Positions 48,602 through 56,793 of a stretch of 64,000 nucleotides of DNA are shown piece by piece; positions within the stretch are counted from its first letter, which is position 1, and each line of letters begins with the position of its first letter. Below the pieces are notes generated by a model. The model was not told where the DNA came from. It was given only the letters and a program-made list of their open reading frames with translations, and did no database searches. Source of the DNA: Saccharothrix tamanrassetensis (GTDB lineage: Bacteria > Actinomycetota > Actinomycetes > Mycobacteriales > Pseudonocardiaceae). The DNA is taken from positions 124,001-188,000 of the forward strand of contig NZ_JACHJN010000006.1 of assembly GCF_014203665.1 (NCBI RefSeq), given 5' to 3'. A program made the translations under genes and the position numbers.

Positions 48602-49999
48602 TCACGAGTCCAGCGCCACCCTGCCGGTCACGCGTTCGGTGTTGCGCCTGGTCTTGGTCCAGCCGTTGCGGCCCCGGACGAGACGGCCCAGGGCGCGCCA
48701 CGACGTGAGGTAGAAGGTGTAGATGTACAGGGCGTAGCCGAAGCCGTACGCGATCGACCTGGCGAAGCCCACCCCGGGTTCGCACCGTGCCCGGTAGACC
48801 GGCCCCCAGAGGACGAACGGCAGCAGGCCGAACGCGCCGTAGACGGTGAAGAGGATCCACGCGCCCTCGGCGAACCACTGCCACACCTCGCCGGGGTCGG
48901 TGAGCGCGCGGTGCGCGAGCAGGAGCACGGGGATGGGGTAGACCAGGGTGCCGAGCAGCTGCATCCACGGTTGGGCGAGGTAGTACATCATCTCGGCCGC
49001 GCCGAGCGTGGACAGGTGCGGCGAGTCCCAGATCCGCCTGAGGTAGCGCAGGCACTGCATGGTGCCCTGGCCCCAGCGGGTGCGTTGGGCCAGGAAGCGG
49101 CGGAGGCTGTAGAGGCCCTCCTGGTGGACGTGGGTGTCCGTGGTGAAGCCGGTGCGCCAGCCCGCGGTGAGCAGGTGCACGCCCAGCTCGAAGTCTTCGA
49201 GGAGCGAGCCGCGCCAGGGCCGGCCGGTGGGCCCGGCGATGGCGTCCAGCGCGGACAGCCTGGTGAACTGGCCGTTGCCGCCCGTGGAGATGGTGCCGGT
49301 GACGCCGCGGGAGAGCTGGATGGCGGCGATGGCGGTGCGGAACTCCAGGTCCTGCATGCGGACCAGGAGCGCGCCGAACCGGGCCCGGGCGCCGGACACG
49401 TGCTGTTGGCGGACACCGGCGTTGATCATCCGGACGTCGACCTGGACCGCGCCGACGGTCCCGTCGCCGAACAGGTGGTCCGCCGCGCACACCTCCAGGC
49501 AGTTCGGTGCCGGCCGGCCGTCGGCGTCGACCACGACGATCACCGCGCGGTCCGCGTCGGCGTGCCGGCCCATCCACAGCTTGACCGTCCGGTAGGCGTC
49601 GTTGAGGGCGTCGCCCTTGCCGGTGCGGGCGTGCGGGCGGTGGCGGCGGACCAGGTGGACGTTCCGGTCGCCGCCGAAGCCGCGCACGACGGCCGCCGTG
49701 GCGTCGTCGGAGTCGTCGTCGACGACCCAGACGTGCGCGATGGGGAACGTCGTGCGCAGGTAGTGGACCGTGTCGCCGACGACCGCCTCCTCGTCCCGGC
49801 ACGGCACCAGGAAGTGCCACTCGAACGACTCGGCCCGTCCGGTCGGCGCGGGCCGGTGGCGCAGGTACGGGACGACGATGAGCAACACGTAGGTCACGAA
49901 GGCGACGCTCATCGTCAGCGCGAGGGCCTGGGTGAAGCCCAGCACGACGTCGGCGTCCAACGTCGCCTCCGCGGCGGCGGACGACTCGGCGCGCGTCAC
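48602..49999 (-). CDS. Processive family-2 glycosyltransferase, membrane-embedded
   Basis: 465 residues from GTG 49999, which overlaps the exosortase stop as GTGA. After one membrane helix (ALALTMSVAFVTYVLLIVV) comes a GT2 domain: VWVVDDDSDDATAAVV, TGKGDALNDAYRTVK, the metal site VVVDADGRP (about 180), LLEDFELG (about 282) and the processivity motif QRTRWGQG (about 322, Q-x-x-R-W). Three or four more helices follow. This is the layout of polymerising synthases (hyaluronan, cellulose, poly-GlcNAc). It probably makes and extrudes a polysaccharide. The donor might be UDP-ManNAc or UDP-GlcNAc, given the epimerase gene at 51921. Confidence 0.88.
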   Translation of the reverse strand: MTRAESSAAAEATLDADVVLGFTQALALTMSVAFVTYVLLIVVPYLRHRPAPTGRAESFEWHFLVPCRDEEAVVGDTVHYLRTTFPIAHVWVVDDDSDDATAAVVRGFGGDRNVHLVRRHRPHARTGKGDALNDAYRTVKLWMGRHADADRAVIVVVDADGRPAPNCLEVCAADHLFGDGTVGAVQVDVRMINAGVRQQHVSGARARFGALLVRMQDLEFRTAIAAIQLSRGVTGTISTGGNGQFTRLSALDAIAGPTGRPWRGSLLEDFELGVHLLTAGWRTGFTTDTHVHQEGLYSLRRFLAQRTRWGQGTMQCLRYLRRIWDSPHLSTLGAAEMMYYLAQPWMQLLGTLVYPIPVLLLAHRALTDPGEVWQWFAEGAWILFTVYGAFGLLPFVLWGPVYRARCEPGVGFARSIAYGFGYALYIYTFYLTSWRALGRLVRGRNGWTKTRRNTERVTGRVALDS

Positions 50000-50514
50000 C
50001 TCCTCGTCGCCAACCGGACGAAGGCCACCAGCGCAGCCGCGCCGCCGAGGACGCTGACCACGGAGCCGAGCAGGGTGTGACCCCAGTAGTAGCCGGTGTC
50101 CACGCCCAGCCACCTCACCAGGCCGACGAGCGAGAGCACGCGGAACTGGTTGACCACCACCACGGCGGCCGTCGCCGCGGCCAGGGCGACCAGCACCCGG
50201 CGGGTGATGCGGGGGCGCAGCGCGATCATCGCCGCGCCGACCAGCAGCAGCGGCACGACGAGGAACGCGGACGTGCACTCGGGCGTCATGCGCAGCCCCA
50301 GCGGGGTGTCCGAGCCGAGTCCGAAGTAGACGGTCTGGCGGTCCGCGACGACCGCGACGCCGCCGTGGTCGAGGACGCCCAGGACCAGTCCGGACAACGC
50401 GATCTCGGCTGTCCGGTAGGCACGGTGCGCGAGCACCAGCCCGCCGGCGGCCACTACCAGTGCGACGACGATCACCCGGTCGAGGTGGTCGGTGCGGGGC
50501 ACGGTAAACGCCAC
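49996..50514 (-). CDS. Exosortase/archaeosortase family transpeptidase (actinobacterial, exosortase P-like)
   Basis: 172 residues with five to six membrane helices. The three catalytic residues of the exosortase/archaeosortase family are in order: Cys80 in MTPECTSAFLVVP, Arg125 in NQFRVLSL, and His146 in YYWGHTLLGS. Start at GTG 50514 with AAGGA 9 nt upstream. These enzymes cleave C-terminal sorting signals outside the membrane and attach the protein to a lipid or glycan. Translational coupling (GTGA) to a polymer-making glycosyltransferase, and a divergent gene with a fitting sorting signal, support this function. I recall such actinobacterial forms being named exosortase P. Confidence 0.85.
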   Translation of the reverse strand: MAFTVPRTDHLDRVIVVALVVAAGGLVLAHRAYRTAEIALSGLVLGVLDHGGVAVVADRQTVYFGLGSDTPLGLRMTPECTSAFLVVPLLLVGAAMIALRPRITRRVLVALAAATAAVVVVNQFRVLSLVGLVRWLGVDTGYYWGHTLLGSVVSVLGGAAALVAFVRLATRR

Positions 50515-50771
50515 TGAACAGTTCCTTTCATCCGTCCGAGGCCGCCCGATGGGGCTACCAGGTGGTCATCGGCCCCCTTCACGGTGATCTTCACTCCCGG
50601 ATCGGGTGACAACGTGAAGCTTCTTCGGTCTAGGGGTCCACTTTGGGTGGCCGCAACTGGGCGGTTCGAGTGGACGGCGTCCCTCTTTACGGTCAGCAAC
50701 CCTTAATCCGAGCGGTGGAACGCCGATAGGGGCAATTGCTTGACAAGAGTCGTTCCCGAGAGAGGAGCTCC
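50515..50771. promoter_or_regulatory. Divergent promoter region of the exosortase and its substrate gene
   Basis: The 257-nt gap separates the exosortase operon (minus) from the substrate gene (plus). It contains CTTCAC and GTGAAG copies (CTTCACGGTGATCTTCAC, later GTGACAACGTGAAGCTT at 50577-50620) that form an inverted arrangement and could be an operator. A further AT-rich stretch CAATTGCTTGACAAGAG at 50731-50747 is a likely promoter for the plus-strand gene. No gene is seen. Confidence 0.4.
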
Positions 50772-51536
50772 ATGCGTGTGCGAATGACGGGCCTGGCCGG
50801 ACTGGCCGCCATCGCGGCCCTCCTGGTCGGCACCGCGCCCGCCTCCGCGGCGCCCGGCGACGCCGCCGCCCACGGCGCGAAGCTCGGCCTGTCGCTGCCG
50901 GCCGGCAACGCGGTCTCGGCCGGCCCGTTCGCCGCCGCCGACGCGAACGGACCCACGACCGACACCTTCGCGGGCGTGGACCTGCCCGACGTGCTGACGA
51001 CCGGCGTGATCGACACATCGGCCGAGCGGGACGACAAGACGGGCGGGGTCCACTCGCGGGCCAGTACCGCCGACGTGCGGCTGGACCTGCTCAAGGCGAT
51101 CACCGGCGGCGTCTCCGCCGAGGTGGTCGAGGCCGAGTGCTCGGCGACCCAGAAGGGCGTCACCGGCTCGGCCAAGCTCACCGGGCTGGACCTCGGCGAG
51201 CTGGGCACGGTCGACGCCGACCCCGCGCCCGGCACGACGGTCGACGTGGACCTGGGCGGCGTGGACATCGCGAAGGTCGTGTTCAACGAGCAGATCCGCA
51301 ACGCCGACGGCAGCCTCACCGTCAACGCCGTGCACCTGACGCTGATCGGCGGCGTGCTCGGCTCCGTGGGCACCGGGGACCTGGTGCTGTCGTCCGCGAC
51401 CTGCGGGCCCGCCGGGCTGCCGATCCCGATGGCGTCCGGCGCGGGCCTGTGGATCGGGCTGGGCGTGCTGGGTCTGTTCGCGGTGCCGGCAACGGCCGCG
51501 GCGATCCGCCGCCGGCGCGCGATCCCGGCGGTCTGA
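50772..51536 (+). CDS. Exported protein with C-terminal exosortase sorting signal (choice-of-anchor P-like)
   Basis: 254 residues from ATG 50772 (AGAGGAG upstream). A Sec signal (LAGLAAIAALLVGTAPASAA) precedes a beta-rich domain with two cysteines (EAECSATQKG, SSATCGPAG) and VVFNEQIRNADGSLTVNAVH. The C-terminus is a classic tripartite anchor: GLPIPMASGAG, a hydrophobic helix LWIGLGVLGLFAVPATAAA, then IRRRR. That is not LPxTG and fits processing by the divergent exosortase. The domain is shared with the unanchored protein at 53215, so these look like a family of surface and secreted products. Confidence 0.82.
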   Translation: MRVRMTGLAGLAAIAALLVGTAPASAAPGDAAAHGAKLGLSLPAGNAVSAGPFAAADANGPTTDTFAGVDLPDVLTTGVIDTSAERDDKTGGVHSRASTADVRLDLLKAITGGVSAEVVEAECSATQKGVTGSAKLTGLDLGELGTVDADPAPGTTVDVDLGGVDIAKVVFNEQIRNADGSLTVNAVHLTLIGGVLGSVGTGDLVLSSATCGPAGLPIPMASGAGLWIGLGVLGLFAVPATAAAIRRRRAIPAV

Positions 51537-51537
51537 G

Positions 51538-51705
51538 GTGTACAAGGTCCCCGGTACCGGGGTCGCCGCGGGAACGGGCGTGGGCTCGTTGGCGGCGACC
51601 GGCGCGGGTGTGACGTGGTGGGTGGTCGCGGCTGTCGTGCTGCTGCTGGCAGGTGTGTTCCTGACCCACGCCGCCCGCCGGCGGCGGATGCGCCCGGACG
51701 CCTAG
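51538..51705 (+). CDS. 55-residue membrane mini-protein with LAATG motif
   Basis: Begins with GTG 1 nt after the stop of the exosortase substrate: VYKVPGTGVAAGTGVGSLAA, then TGAGVTWWVVAAVVLLLAGV and a tail THAARRRRMRPDA. It has no signal peptide; LAATG plus one hydrophobic helix plus an Arg cluster is the layout of a cell-wall sorting signal (sortase E type LAxTG) standing alone. The close coupling suggests a real gene. Function is unknown; it may be a tiny anchor partner, or a decayed C-terminus of a longer gene. No ribosome site better than GGCGG is seen. Confidence 0.55.
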   Translation: MYKVPGTGVAAGTGVGSLAATGAGVTWWVVAAVVLLLAGVFLTHAARRRRMRPDA

Positions 51706-51920
51706 TGCGAGCGGTGCCCGGCGGGACTGCCCCGACGCCGCCGGGTACCGCGCCGTGAGAACCCCTGGTTGTGCGAATCCCCGGTGCCGCAACGCCCCGG
51801 CACCCGACGGCACCGCGTCGTCCCCGCCTGTCGCGCACCGCGACTGCCCGGACGGCGGCGCGTCGTCCTCGACCGCCGCGCATTCCGCACCGCGGCGTTC
51901 CCTGCGACACAAGGAGCAAG

Positions 51921-53081
51921 GTGAAGGAAGTTCTGCTGCTCGCCGGCACCCGACCCGAGGCGGTGAAGATCGCACCCGTGGCGCTCGCGCTGGCCGACCA
52001 CCCCGTGCTGCGCCCGCTGATCGTCCGCAGTGGACAGCACGAGCGCATGGTGGAGCAGGCGCTGAGCGCGTTCGACCTCAGGCCCGACATCGTGCTGGAC
52101 ACGCCCCGGGTGACCGGCAGCCAGGCCGAGTTGCTGGCCGCGCTGGTGCCCGCGATCGACCAGGTGCTGCGGGTGCGCGACCCCGCCGTCGTCCTCGTGC
52201 AGGGCGACACGACCACCGCGCTGGCCGGTGCGCTGGCCGCGTTCTGGCGCGGCATCCCGGTGGCGCACCTGGAAGCCGGGCTGCGCACGGGCGACCTGGC
52301 CGGGCCGTTCCCGGAGGAGGGGACGCGCCAGATGATCGCCCGGATCGCGGCGCTGCACCTCGCGCCCACCGACGACGCGGCCACGGCGCTGGTGGGGGAG
52401 GCGCTGCCGGCCGCGGAGATCGTGGTCACCGGCAACACCGTGGTGGACGCGGTGCGGCGGGTCGCCGACGCCGACCTGCCGGTGCGCGACCCGGCGCTGG
52501 CGGCGCTGGAGGAGGAACTCGACGCCGGCTCGGACCGGCTGGTGCTGGTCACCGTGCACCGGCGCGAGTCGTGGGGCGCGCCGCTGGACCGCGTGCTGCA
52601 CGCGGTGCGGGCGCTCGCCGACCGGCACCCCGACGTGCGGGTGCTGCTGCCCGTGCACCCGAACCCGGTGGTGCGCTCGGCGGTGCGGGCGGTCCTGGGC
52701 GGTCACCCCCGGATCGTGGTGTGCGAACCGCTGGACTACCCCGACCTGGTGCGCGCCCTGCGCCGGGCCTCCCTGGTGCTGACCGACTCCGGCGGCATCC
52801 AGGAGGAGGCGCCGACGTTCGGCGTGCCGGTGCTGGTGCTGCGCTCGTCCACCGAGCGGATGCCGGCCGTGGACGCCGGGTGCGCGTGGCTGGTGGGTAC
52901 GGACACCACCCGGATCCTGGCCGAGGCGGGATGGGTGCTCGGGTCGCGGCTGCGGCTGCCGTCCGGGCGCAACCCGTTCGGCGACGGCGGTGCCGCGGCC
53001 AGGGTGCGCGCCGCGCTGGAGCGCTTGGTCGGATTGCCCGCGATGTTCTCCTCGGCGTTGCCGATGCGCATTCCGTCGTGA
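51921..53081 (+). CDS. wecB: UDP-N-acetylglucosamine 2-epimerase (non-hydrolysing)
   Basis: 386 residues from GTG 51921 (AAGGAG 5 nt upstream). Opening VKEVLLLAGTRPEAVKIAPV, then QGDTTTALAGALAAF (about 88), HLEAGLRTGD (about 111), TVHRRESWG (about 205) and LTDSGGIQEEAPTFGVPVLV (about 285) are the WecB/MnaA signature. It interconverts UDP-GlcNAc and UDP-ManNAc in the cytoplasm. Located between the two exosortase-linked secreted proteins, it probably supplies UDP-ManNAc to the membrane glycosyltransferase at 48602. The 215 nt before it hold no gene I can support. Confidence 0.93.
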   Translation: MKEVLLLAGTRPEAVKIAPVALALADHPVLRPLIVRSGQHERMVEQALSAFDLRPDIVLDTPRVTGSQAELLAALVPAIDQVLRVRDPAVVLVQGDTTTALAGALAAFWRGIPVAHLEAGLRTGDLAGPFPEEGTRQMIARIAALHLAPTDDAATALVGEALPAAEIVVTGNTVVDAVRRVADADLPVRDPALAALEEELDAGSDRLVLVTVHRRESWGAPLDRVLHAVRALADRHPDVRVLLPVHPNPVVRSAVRAVLGGHPRIVVCEPLDYPDLVRALRRASLVLTDSGGIQEEAPTFGVPVLVLRSSTERMPAVDAGCAWLVGTDTTRILAEAGWVLGSRLRLPSGRNPFGDGGAAARVRAALERLVGLPAMFSSALPMRIPS

Positions 53082-53214
53082 ATCGCACCCCATTGCAGAC
53101 CACTCGATCGGGTATTCAATTCCACCATAGGGGTGACGTATTCGAGCGGGTGGTGAGCGAGTCCTGTTCGGTTCCCGAATATTCCATGGGAAAGCAATAC
53201 GAGAAGGGCATCCC

Positions 53215-53871
53215 ATGAACCACATCCTCGCGCGCCGAGCCGGGGCGGTGGCCGCGGCGCTGGCGCTCGGCCTGGCCGGCGCGCCGGCCCACGCGGCGGC
53301 ACCGGCGGGCGTCGCGTCCACCGGGTCGGCCGACTTCACCAAGGCGGGCCGCCAGGTCGTCGTGCCCGCCCAGGCGCAGTGCGCGGTCGGAGGTCCGACG
53401 TCTGCCTCGTCCACCGCGGTGTCCCAGCCGGGCATCCGGTTCGGCGAGGGCAGCTCGACCTGCACCACCACCGTGGTCGACCCGCAGAGCGACACGACCG
53501 AGACGAAGTCCACCGCCGACGGCAACGACTTCGAGCTGTCCGCGCTGATGTCCGCGGGCGGACCCCGGCTCAAGGTCGGCAAGTGGCGGATCAGCTGCAT
53601 CGGCAAGCAGAACGGCACCGAGGCGGGCTGGCAGGTGGACGGCCTGAGCGGCTTCCCCGGCCTGCCCGAGGACATCCCGGCGAACTACGTGCACGAGGTG
53701 AAGGACTCGGCGGGCACCGTGCTGGCCCGGGTCACGTTCAGCGAGGTCATCCTGCCCGACCCGAACGACGGCAGCCTGACCATGAACCTGATGCACTTCC
53801 GCTTCACCGAGGCGTCGACCGTCACCGGGGACGTCGTGGTCGGCTCGGCGGCCTGCTCGCCCACGCCGTAA
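53215..53871 (+). CDS. Secreted paralogue of the exosortase substrate, without anchor
   Basis: 218 residues from ATG 53215 with AGAAGGG upstream. A Sec signal peptide (AVAAALALGLAGAPAHAA) is followed by a beta-rich domain with four cysteines. The end VTFSEVILPDPNDGSLTMNL ... VVVGSAACSPTP matches VVFNEQIRNADGSLTVNAVH ... LSSATCGP of the protein at 50772, so they are paralogues; this one stops right after the last cysteine and lacks the hydrophobic anchor. It should be released or held by other contacts. The upstream 130 nt are AT-rich with GAATATTC and TTCCC/GGGAA dyads, so it has its own promoter. Confidence 0.8.
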   Translation: MNHILARRAGAVAAALALGLAGAPAHAAAPAGVASTGSADFTKAGRQVVVPAQAQCAVGGPTSASSTAVSQPGIRFGEGSSTCTTTVVDPQSDTTETKSTADGNDFELSALMSAGGPRLKVGKWRISCIGKQNGTEAGWQVDGLSGFPGLPEDIPANYVHEVKDSAGTVLARVTFSEVILPDPNDGSLTMNLMHFRFTEASTVTGDVVVGSAACSPTP

Positions 53872-53880
53872 CCCGCACCA

Positions 53881-53919
53881 CTTCGGCCCGGCCCCGTCAT
53901 CGGCGGGGCCGGGCCGAAG
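53881..53919 (+). terminator. Strong hairpin terminator after the exosortase-linked locus
   Basis: CTTCGGCCCGGCCCCG and its exact complement form a 16-bp stem with a 7-nt loop, 9 nt after the stop codon at 53871 and facing the convergent nicotinamidase gene. Confidence 0.8.
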
Positions 53920-53983
53920 CCGCGCCTGGTCGGCGGGCCGGGCGCGGAAGCCGTGCCCGGCCGGCAAGTCGGGTCGGAGCCGG

Positions 53984-54553
53984 TCAGCCGACGTGCGGTG
54001 AGCCCTCCAGGGCCACGCCGGCGTCGCGCAGCCGGTCCAGTGCGGCGTCCACGGTCGGCTGCGCCACCCCGGCCGTCAGACCCAGCAGCACGGTCGTGTC
54101 GAAGCCGGCCGCGGCGGCGTCCAGGGCCGTCGCCCGCACGCAGTGGTCCGTGGCGATCCCGACCACGTCGACCCGGTCCACGTGCCGCGCCCGCAGCCAG
54201 TCCGTCAACCCCTCGCCACCGCCCGCGGCTCCCTCGAACCCCGAGTACGCCGCCGCGTAGGCACCCTTGGAGAACACCGCCTCCACCGCCGTCACGTCCA
54301 GCTCCGGGTGGAACGACGCGCCCGCCGTCCCGGCCACGCAGTGCACCGGCCACGAGTCCACGTAGTCCGGCGTCTCGCTGAAGTGCCCGCCCGGATCCAC
54401 GTGGTAGTCGCGCGTCGCCACCACGTGGTCGTAGCCACCGGCCGCCACGTGCGCGGAGATCGCCGCCGCGACCGCCGCTCCACCCGCGACCGCCAGCGAC
54501 CCGCCCTCGCAGAAGTCGTTCTGCACGTCCACCACGATCAGCGCCTTGGTCAT
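53984..54553 (-). CDS. pncA: Nicotinamidase
   Basis: 189 residues. The catalytic triad of the isochorismatase-like family is visible: Asp in IVVDVQNDFCEGG (about 10), Lys in FSKGAYAAAYSGFEG (about 95) and Cys in GIATDHCVRATALDA (about 135). Metal ligands lie in DYHVDPGGHFSETP (Asp and two His). It hydrolyses nicotinamide to nicotinate. The next gene upstream on the same strand, 21 nt away, is nicotinate phosphoribosyltransferase, so the two form an NAD-salvage operon. In related species PncA is also the activator of pyrazinamide. Confidence 0.93.
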   Translation of the reverse strand: MTKALIVVDVQNDFCEGGSLAVAGGAAVAAAISAHVAAGGYDHVVATRDYHVDPGGHFSETPDYVDSWPVHCVAGTAGASFHPELDVTAVEAVFSKGAYAAAYSGFEGAAGGGEGLTDWLRARHVDRVDVVGIATDHCVRATALDAAAAGFDTTVLLGLTAGVAQPTVDAALDRLRDAGVALEGSPHVG

Positions 54554-54574
54554 GTGCCGTCCTCCTCGCCAGGC

Positions 54575-55849
54575 CTAAAGGAAAGTCGTCGGGATCGCCG
54601 GTTCGCCGCGGGACAGCTTCAAACCCTCCCACGGCACGCTCACCAGCGCGGCCCGCAGCCGTTCCCGGCTCTCCGCCAGGGTGTCCAGGCCGTCGACCCG
54701 TCGGCCGGCGCGGATCAGCGGCACCGGCAGCAGCCGGTCGTGCGGGCCGAGTTCCGGGGTGTCGTCGGAGGGGAACACGACCTCCTCCAACGCCGTCCCG
54801 GTGTCCTTGTGCCGGCGCAGCGCGTTCTTGCGCCCGCCCCGGGACTCCTTGTGCGAGCTGCGCTTCGCCACCGGCCGGCCGTCGACGTCCACCAGCTTGT
54901 AGACCATGCCGGCGGTCGGCGCGCCCGACCCGGTGACCACGGACGTGCCGACGCCGTAGGCGTCCACGGGCTCGGCGCGCAGCGCGGCGATCGAGTACTC
55001 GTCCAGGTCGCCGGACACCACGATCCGGGTGTTCTTCGCGCCCAGCGAGTCCAGCTGGTCGCGGGCCTGCCGGGCGAGCACGCCCAAATCGCCCGAGTCG
55101 ATCCGCACCGCGCCCAGCCCCGGTCCGGCGACCTCCACGGCCGTCTTGATGCCCGCGGTGATGTCGTAGGTGTCCACCAGCAGCGTGGTGTCCGCGCCCA
55201 GCGCCTCCACCTGGCTGCGGAACGCCTCTTCCTCGCTGTCGTGCAGCAGGGTGAACGCGTGCGCGCACGTCCCCGCCGTCGGGATGCCGTGCCGCCGCGC
55301 GGCCTCCAGGTTCGACGTCGCCGTGAAACCCGCCAGGTACGCGGCGCGCGCCGACGCCACGGCGGCGTCCTCGTGCGTCCGGCGCGACCCCATCTCGATC
55401 ATCCGGCGGCCGTTCGCGGCACCCACCATCCGGGCGGCGGCGGACGCGATCGCGCTGTCGTGGTTGAGGATCGACAGCGCCAGCGTCTCCAGCACCACAC
55501 CCACCCCGAACGGGGCGCGCACGGACAGGATCGGCGAGCCGGGGAAGTACAGCTCACCCTCCGGGTAGCCGTCCACGTCACCGGTGAACCGGTAGTCCGC
55601 CAGCCAGTCCAGCGTGGCCCGGTCCACCACGTCCGTCCGCTCCAGCAGCTCCAGCTCGGCCGGCCCGAACCGGAACGCGTCGATCGCGTCCAGCAGCCGG
55701 CCGGTGCCCGCCACCACCCCGTACCGCCTGCCCTCGGGCAGCCTGCGGGCGAACACCTCGAACACGCACGGCCGGTCGGCGGTGCCGTCGCGCAACGCTC
55801 CGGCGAGCATCGTCAACTCGTAGTGGTCCGTGAACAGCGACGTCGACAT
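54575..55849 (-). CDS. pncB: Nicotinate phosphoribosyltransferase
   Basis: 424 residues from ATG 55849 (MSTSLFTDHYELTMLAGALR, the standard opening). Later motifs include LNHDSAIASAAARMVGA (about 128), SNLEAARRHGIPTAGTCAHA (about 168), LLVDTYDITAGI and AVRIDSGDLG (about 255). It makes nicotinate mononucleotide from nicotinate and PRPP, the committed salvage step towards NAD. TAGGCT ends 8 nt before the ATG, so translation is probably leaderless. It lies divergent from clpS, as pncB1 (Rv1330c) does in M. tuberculosis. Confidence 0.95.
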   Translation of the reverse strand: MSTSLFTDHYELTMLAGALRDGTADRPCVFEVFARRLPEGRRYGVVAGTGRLLDAIDAFRFGPAELELLERTDVVDRATLDWLADYRFTGDVDGYPEGELYFPGSPILSVRAPFGVGVVLETLALSILNHDSAIASAAARMVGAANGRRMIEMGSRRTHEDAAVASARAAYLAGFTATSNLEAARRHGIPTAGTCAHAFTLLHDSEEEAFRSQVEALGADTTLLVDTYDITAGIKTAVEVAGPGLGAVRIDSGDLGVLARQARDQLDSLGAKNTRIVVSGDLDEYSIAALRAEPVDAYGVGTSVVTGSGAPTAGMVYKLVDVDGRPVAKRSSHKESRGGRKNALRRHKDTGTALEEVVFPSDDTPELGPHDRLLPVPLIRAGRRVDGLDTLAESRERLRAALVSVPWEGLKLSRGEPAIPTTFL

Positions 55850-55939
55850 GAGGTCAGAGCCTAAGCTCGCCCGGCTCGTTGTCGCAGGAGGTGGCCCTAT
55901 GGGCTCCGCCACGAACCGGAACATGACACCATTGGCGGT

Positions 55940-56239
55940 ATGACCACGCCCGTCGAGCATGAGCGGACGCAGGTTGACCCGGCGCCCGAGGAGGTCCGCA
56001 CCGAGGACCGTCCGTGGCAGACGCTGGTCTGGAACGACCCGGTGAACCTGATGTCCTACGTGACGTACGTGTTCCAGAAGCTGTTCGGCTACAGCCGTGA
56101 CCACGCGACGAAGTTGATGTTGGACGTCCACCACAAGGGCAGGGCGATCGTGTCGTCCGGATCGAAGGACAAGGTGGAGGCCGACGTGGCCAAACTGCAC
56201 GCGGCCGGGCTCTGGGCGACCATGCAGCGTTCGTCGTGA
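55940..56239 (+). CDS. clpS: ATP-dependent Clp protease adaptor ClpS
   Basis: 99 residues with [20 protein letters not shown], the N-degron pocket region, followed by [20 protein letters not shown] and [19 protein letters not shown]. These are the ClpS core motifs, and the length is normal. It delivers proteins with destabilising N-terminal residues to ClpC1/ClpP. Its stop overlaps the next start by 4 nt. Position and neighbours match Rv1331. Confidence 0.95.
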   Translation: MTTPVEHERTQVDPAPEEVRTEDRPWQTLVWNDPVNLMSYVTYVFQKLFGYSRDHATKLMLDVHHKGRAIVSSGSKDKVEADVAKLHAAGLWATMQRSS

Positions 56240-56793
56240 AGAAGTGGACCCGCACCGGCGACACCGTCCTGGGGCGCTTCGACCGGCAGGAGGCCGCCGT
56301 GGTGCGCGGCCTGGTGAGCCAGATCCAGGACATGCTGGTGGCCCGCGCCGAGGAAGCCCCGCAGGACGAGCTGGCCGAGCTGACCGGCATCCGGACCGGC
56401 CCGTCCACGCCGCCGGACGACCCGATCCTGGGCCGGCTGCTGCCCGACTTCCACCGGCTGGACCCGGACGCGCCCGATCCGGCCGAGGTCGACTCGGCCA
56501 ACGCGCTGCGCTCCCTGCACGAGCCGGAACTGCTGGACCGCAAGACCGGTGTCGCGGCCGTGGTGCTGGAGACGTGCCCGCCGGACGGCGGCGAGGTGCG
56601 GCTGCGGCTGGAGGAGGCCGAGGCGTGGCTGTCGGCGTTGAACGACGTGCGGCTGGCCCTGGGCACGGCGCTGGACGTGCAGGAGGACATGCCGGACGAA
56701 CTGCCGCCGGACGACCCGCGCTCGCCCCACCTGGGCGTCTACCACTGGTTGACGTGGGTGCAGGAGACGCTGGTCGAAGCGGTCATGAGCTGA
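56236..56793 (+). CDS. DUF2017 family protein
   Basis: 185 residues from GTG 56236, overlapping the clpS stop. The family is known by its place next to clpS (Rv1332 in M. tuberculosis). Visible features are the basic start [20 protein letters not shown], a helix [40 protein letters not shown] near 75 and [17 protein letters not shown] at the end. No catalytic motif is seen. A regulatory or adaptor role with Clp is possible but unproven. Confidence 0.88.
   Translation: MKKWTRTGDTVLGRFDRQEAAVVRGLVSQIQDMLVARAEEAPQDELAELTGIRTGPSTPPDDPILGRLLPDFHRLDPDAPDPAEVDSANALRSLHEPELLDRKTGVAAVVLETCPPDGGEVRLRLEEAEAWLSALNDVRLALGTALDVQEDMPDELPPDDPRSPHLGVYHWLTWVQETLVEAVMS

Noticed and set aside
48350..50080. Long open frames antisense to the glycosyltransferase and exosortase genes
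   Set aside because: They give Arg/Ala/Gly-rich products without domains; the minus-strand genes carry all catalytic motifs.
51706..51920. Cys-containing open frames before the UDP-GlcNAc 2-epimerase
   Set aside because: They run through into the epimerase in other frames, have no good start site and no coding-like composition; the epimerase start at 51921 has AAGGAG.
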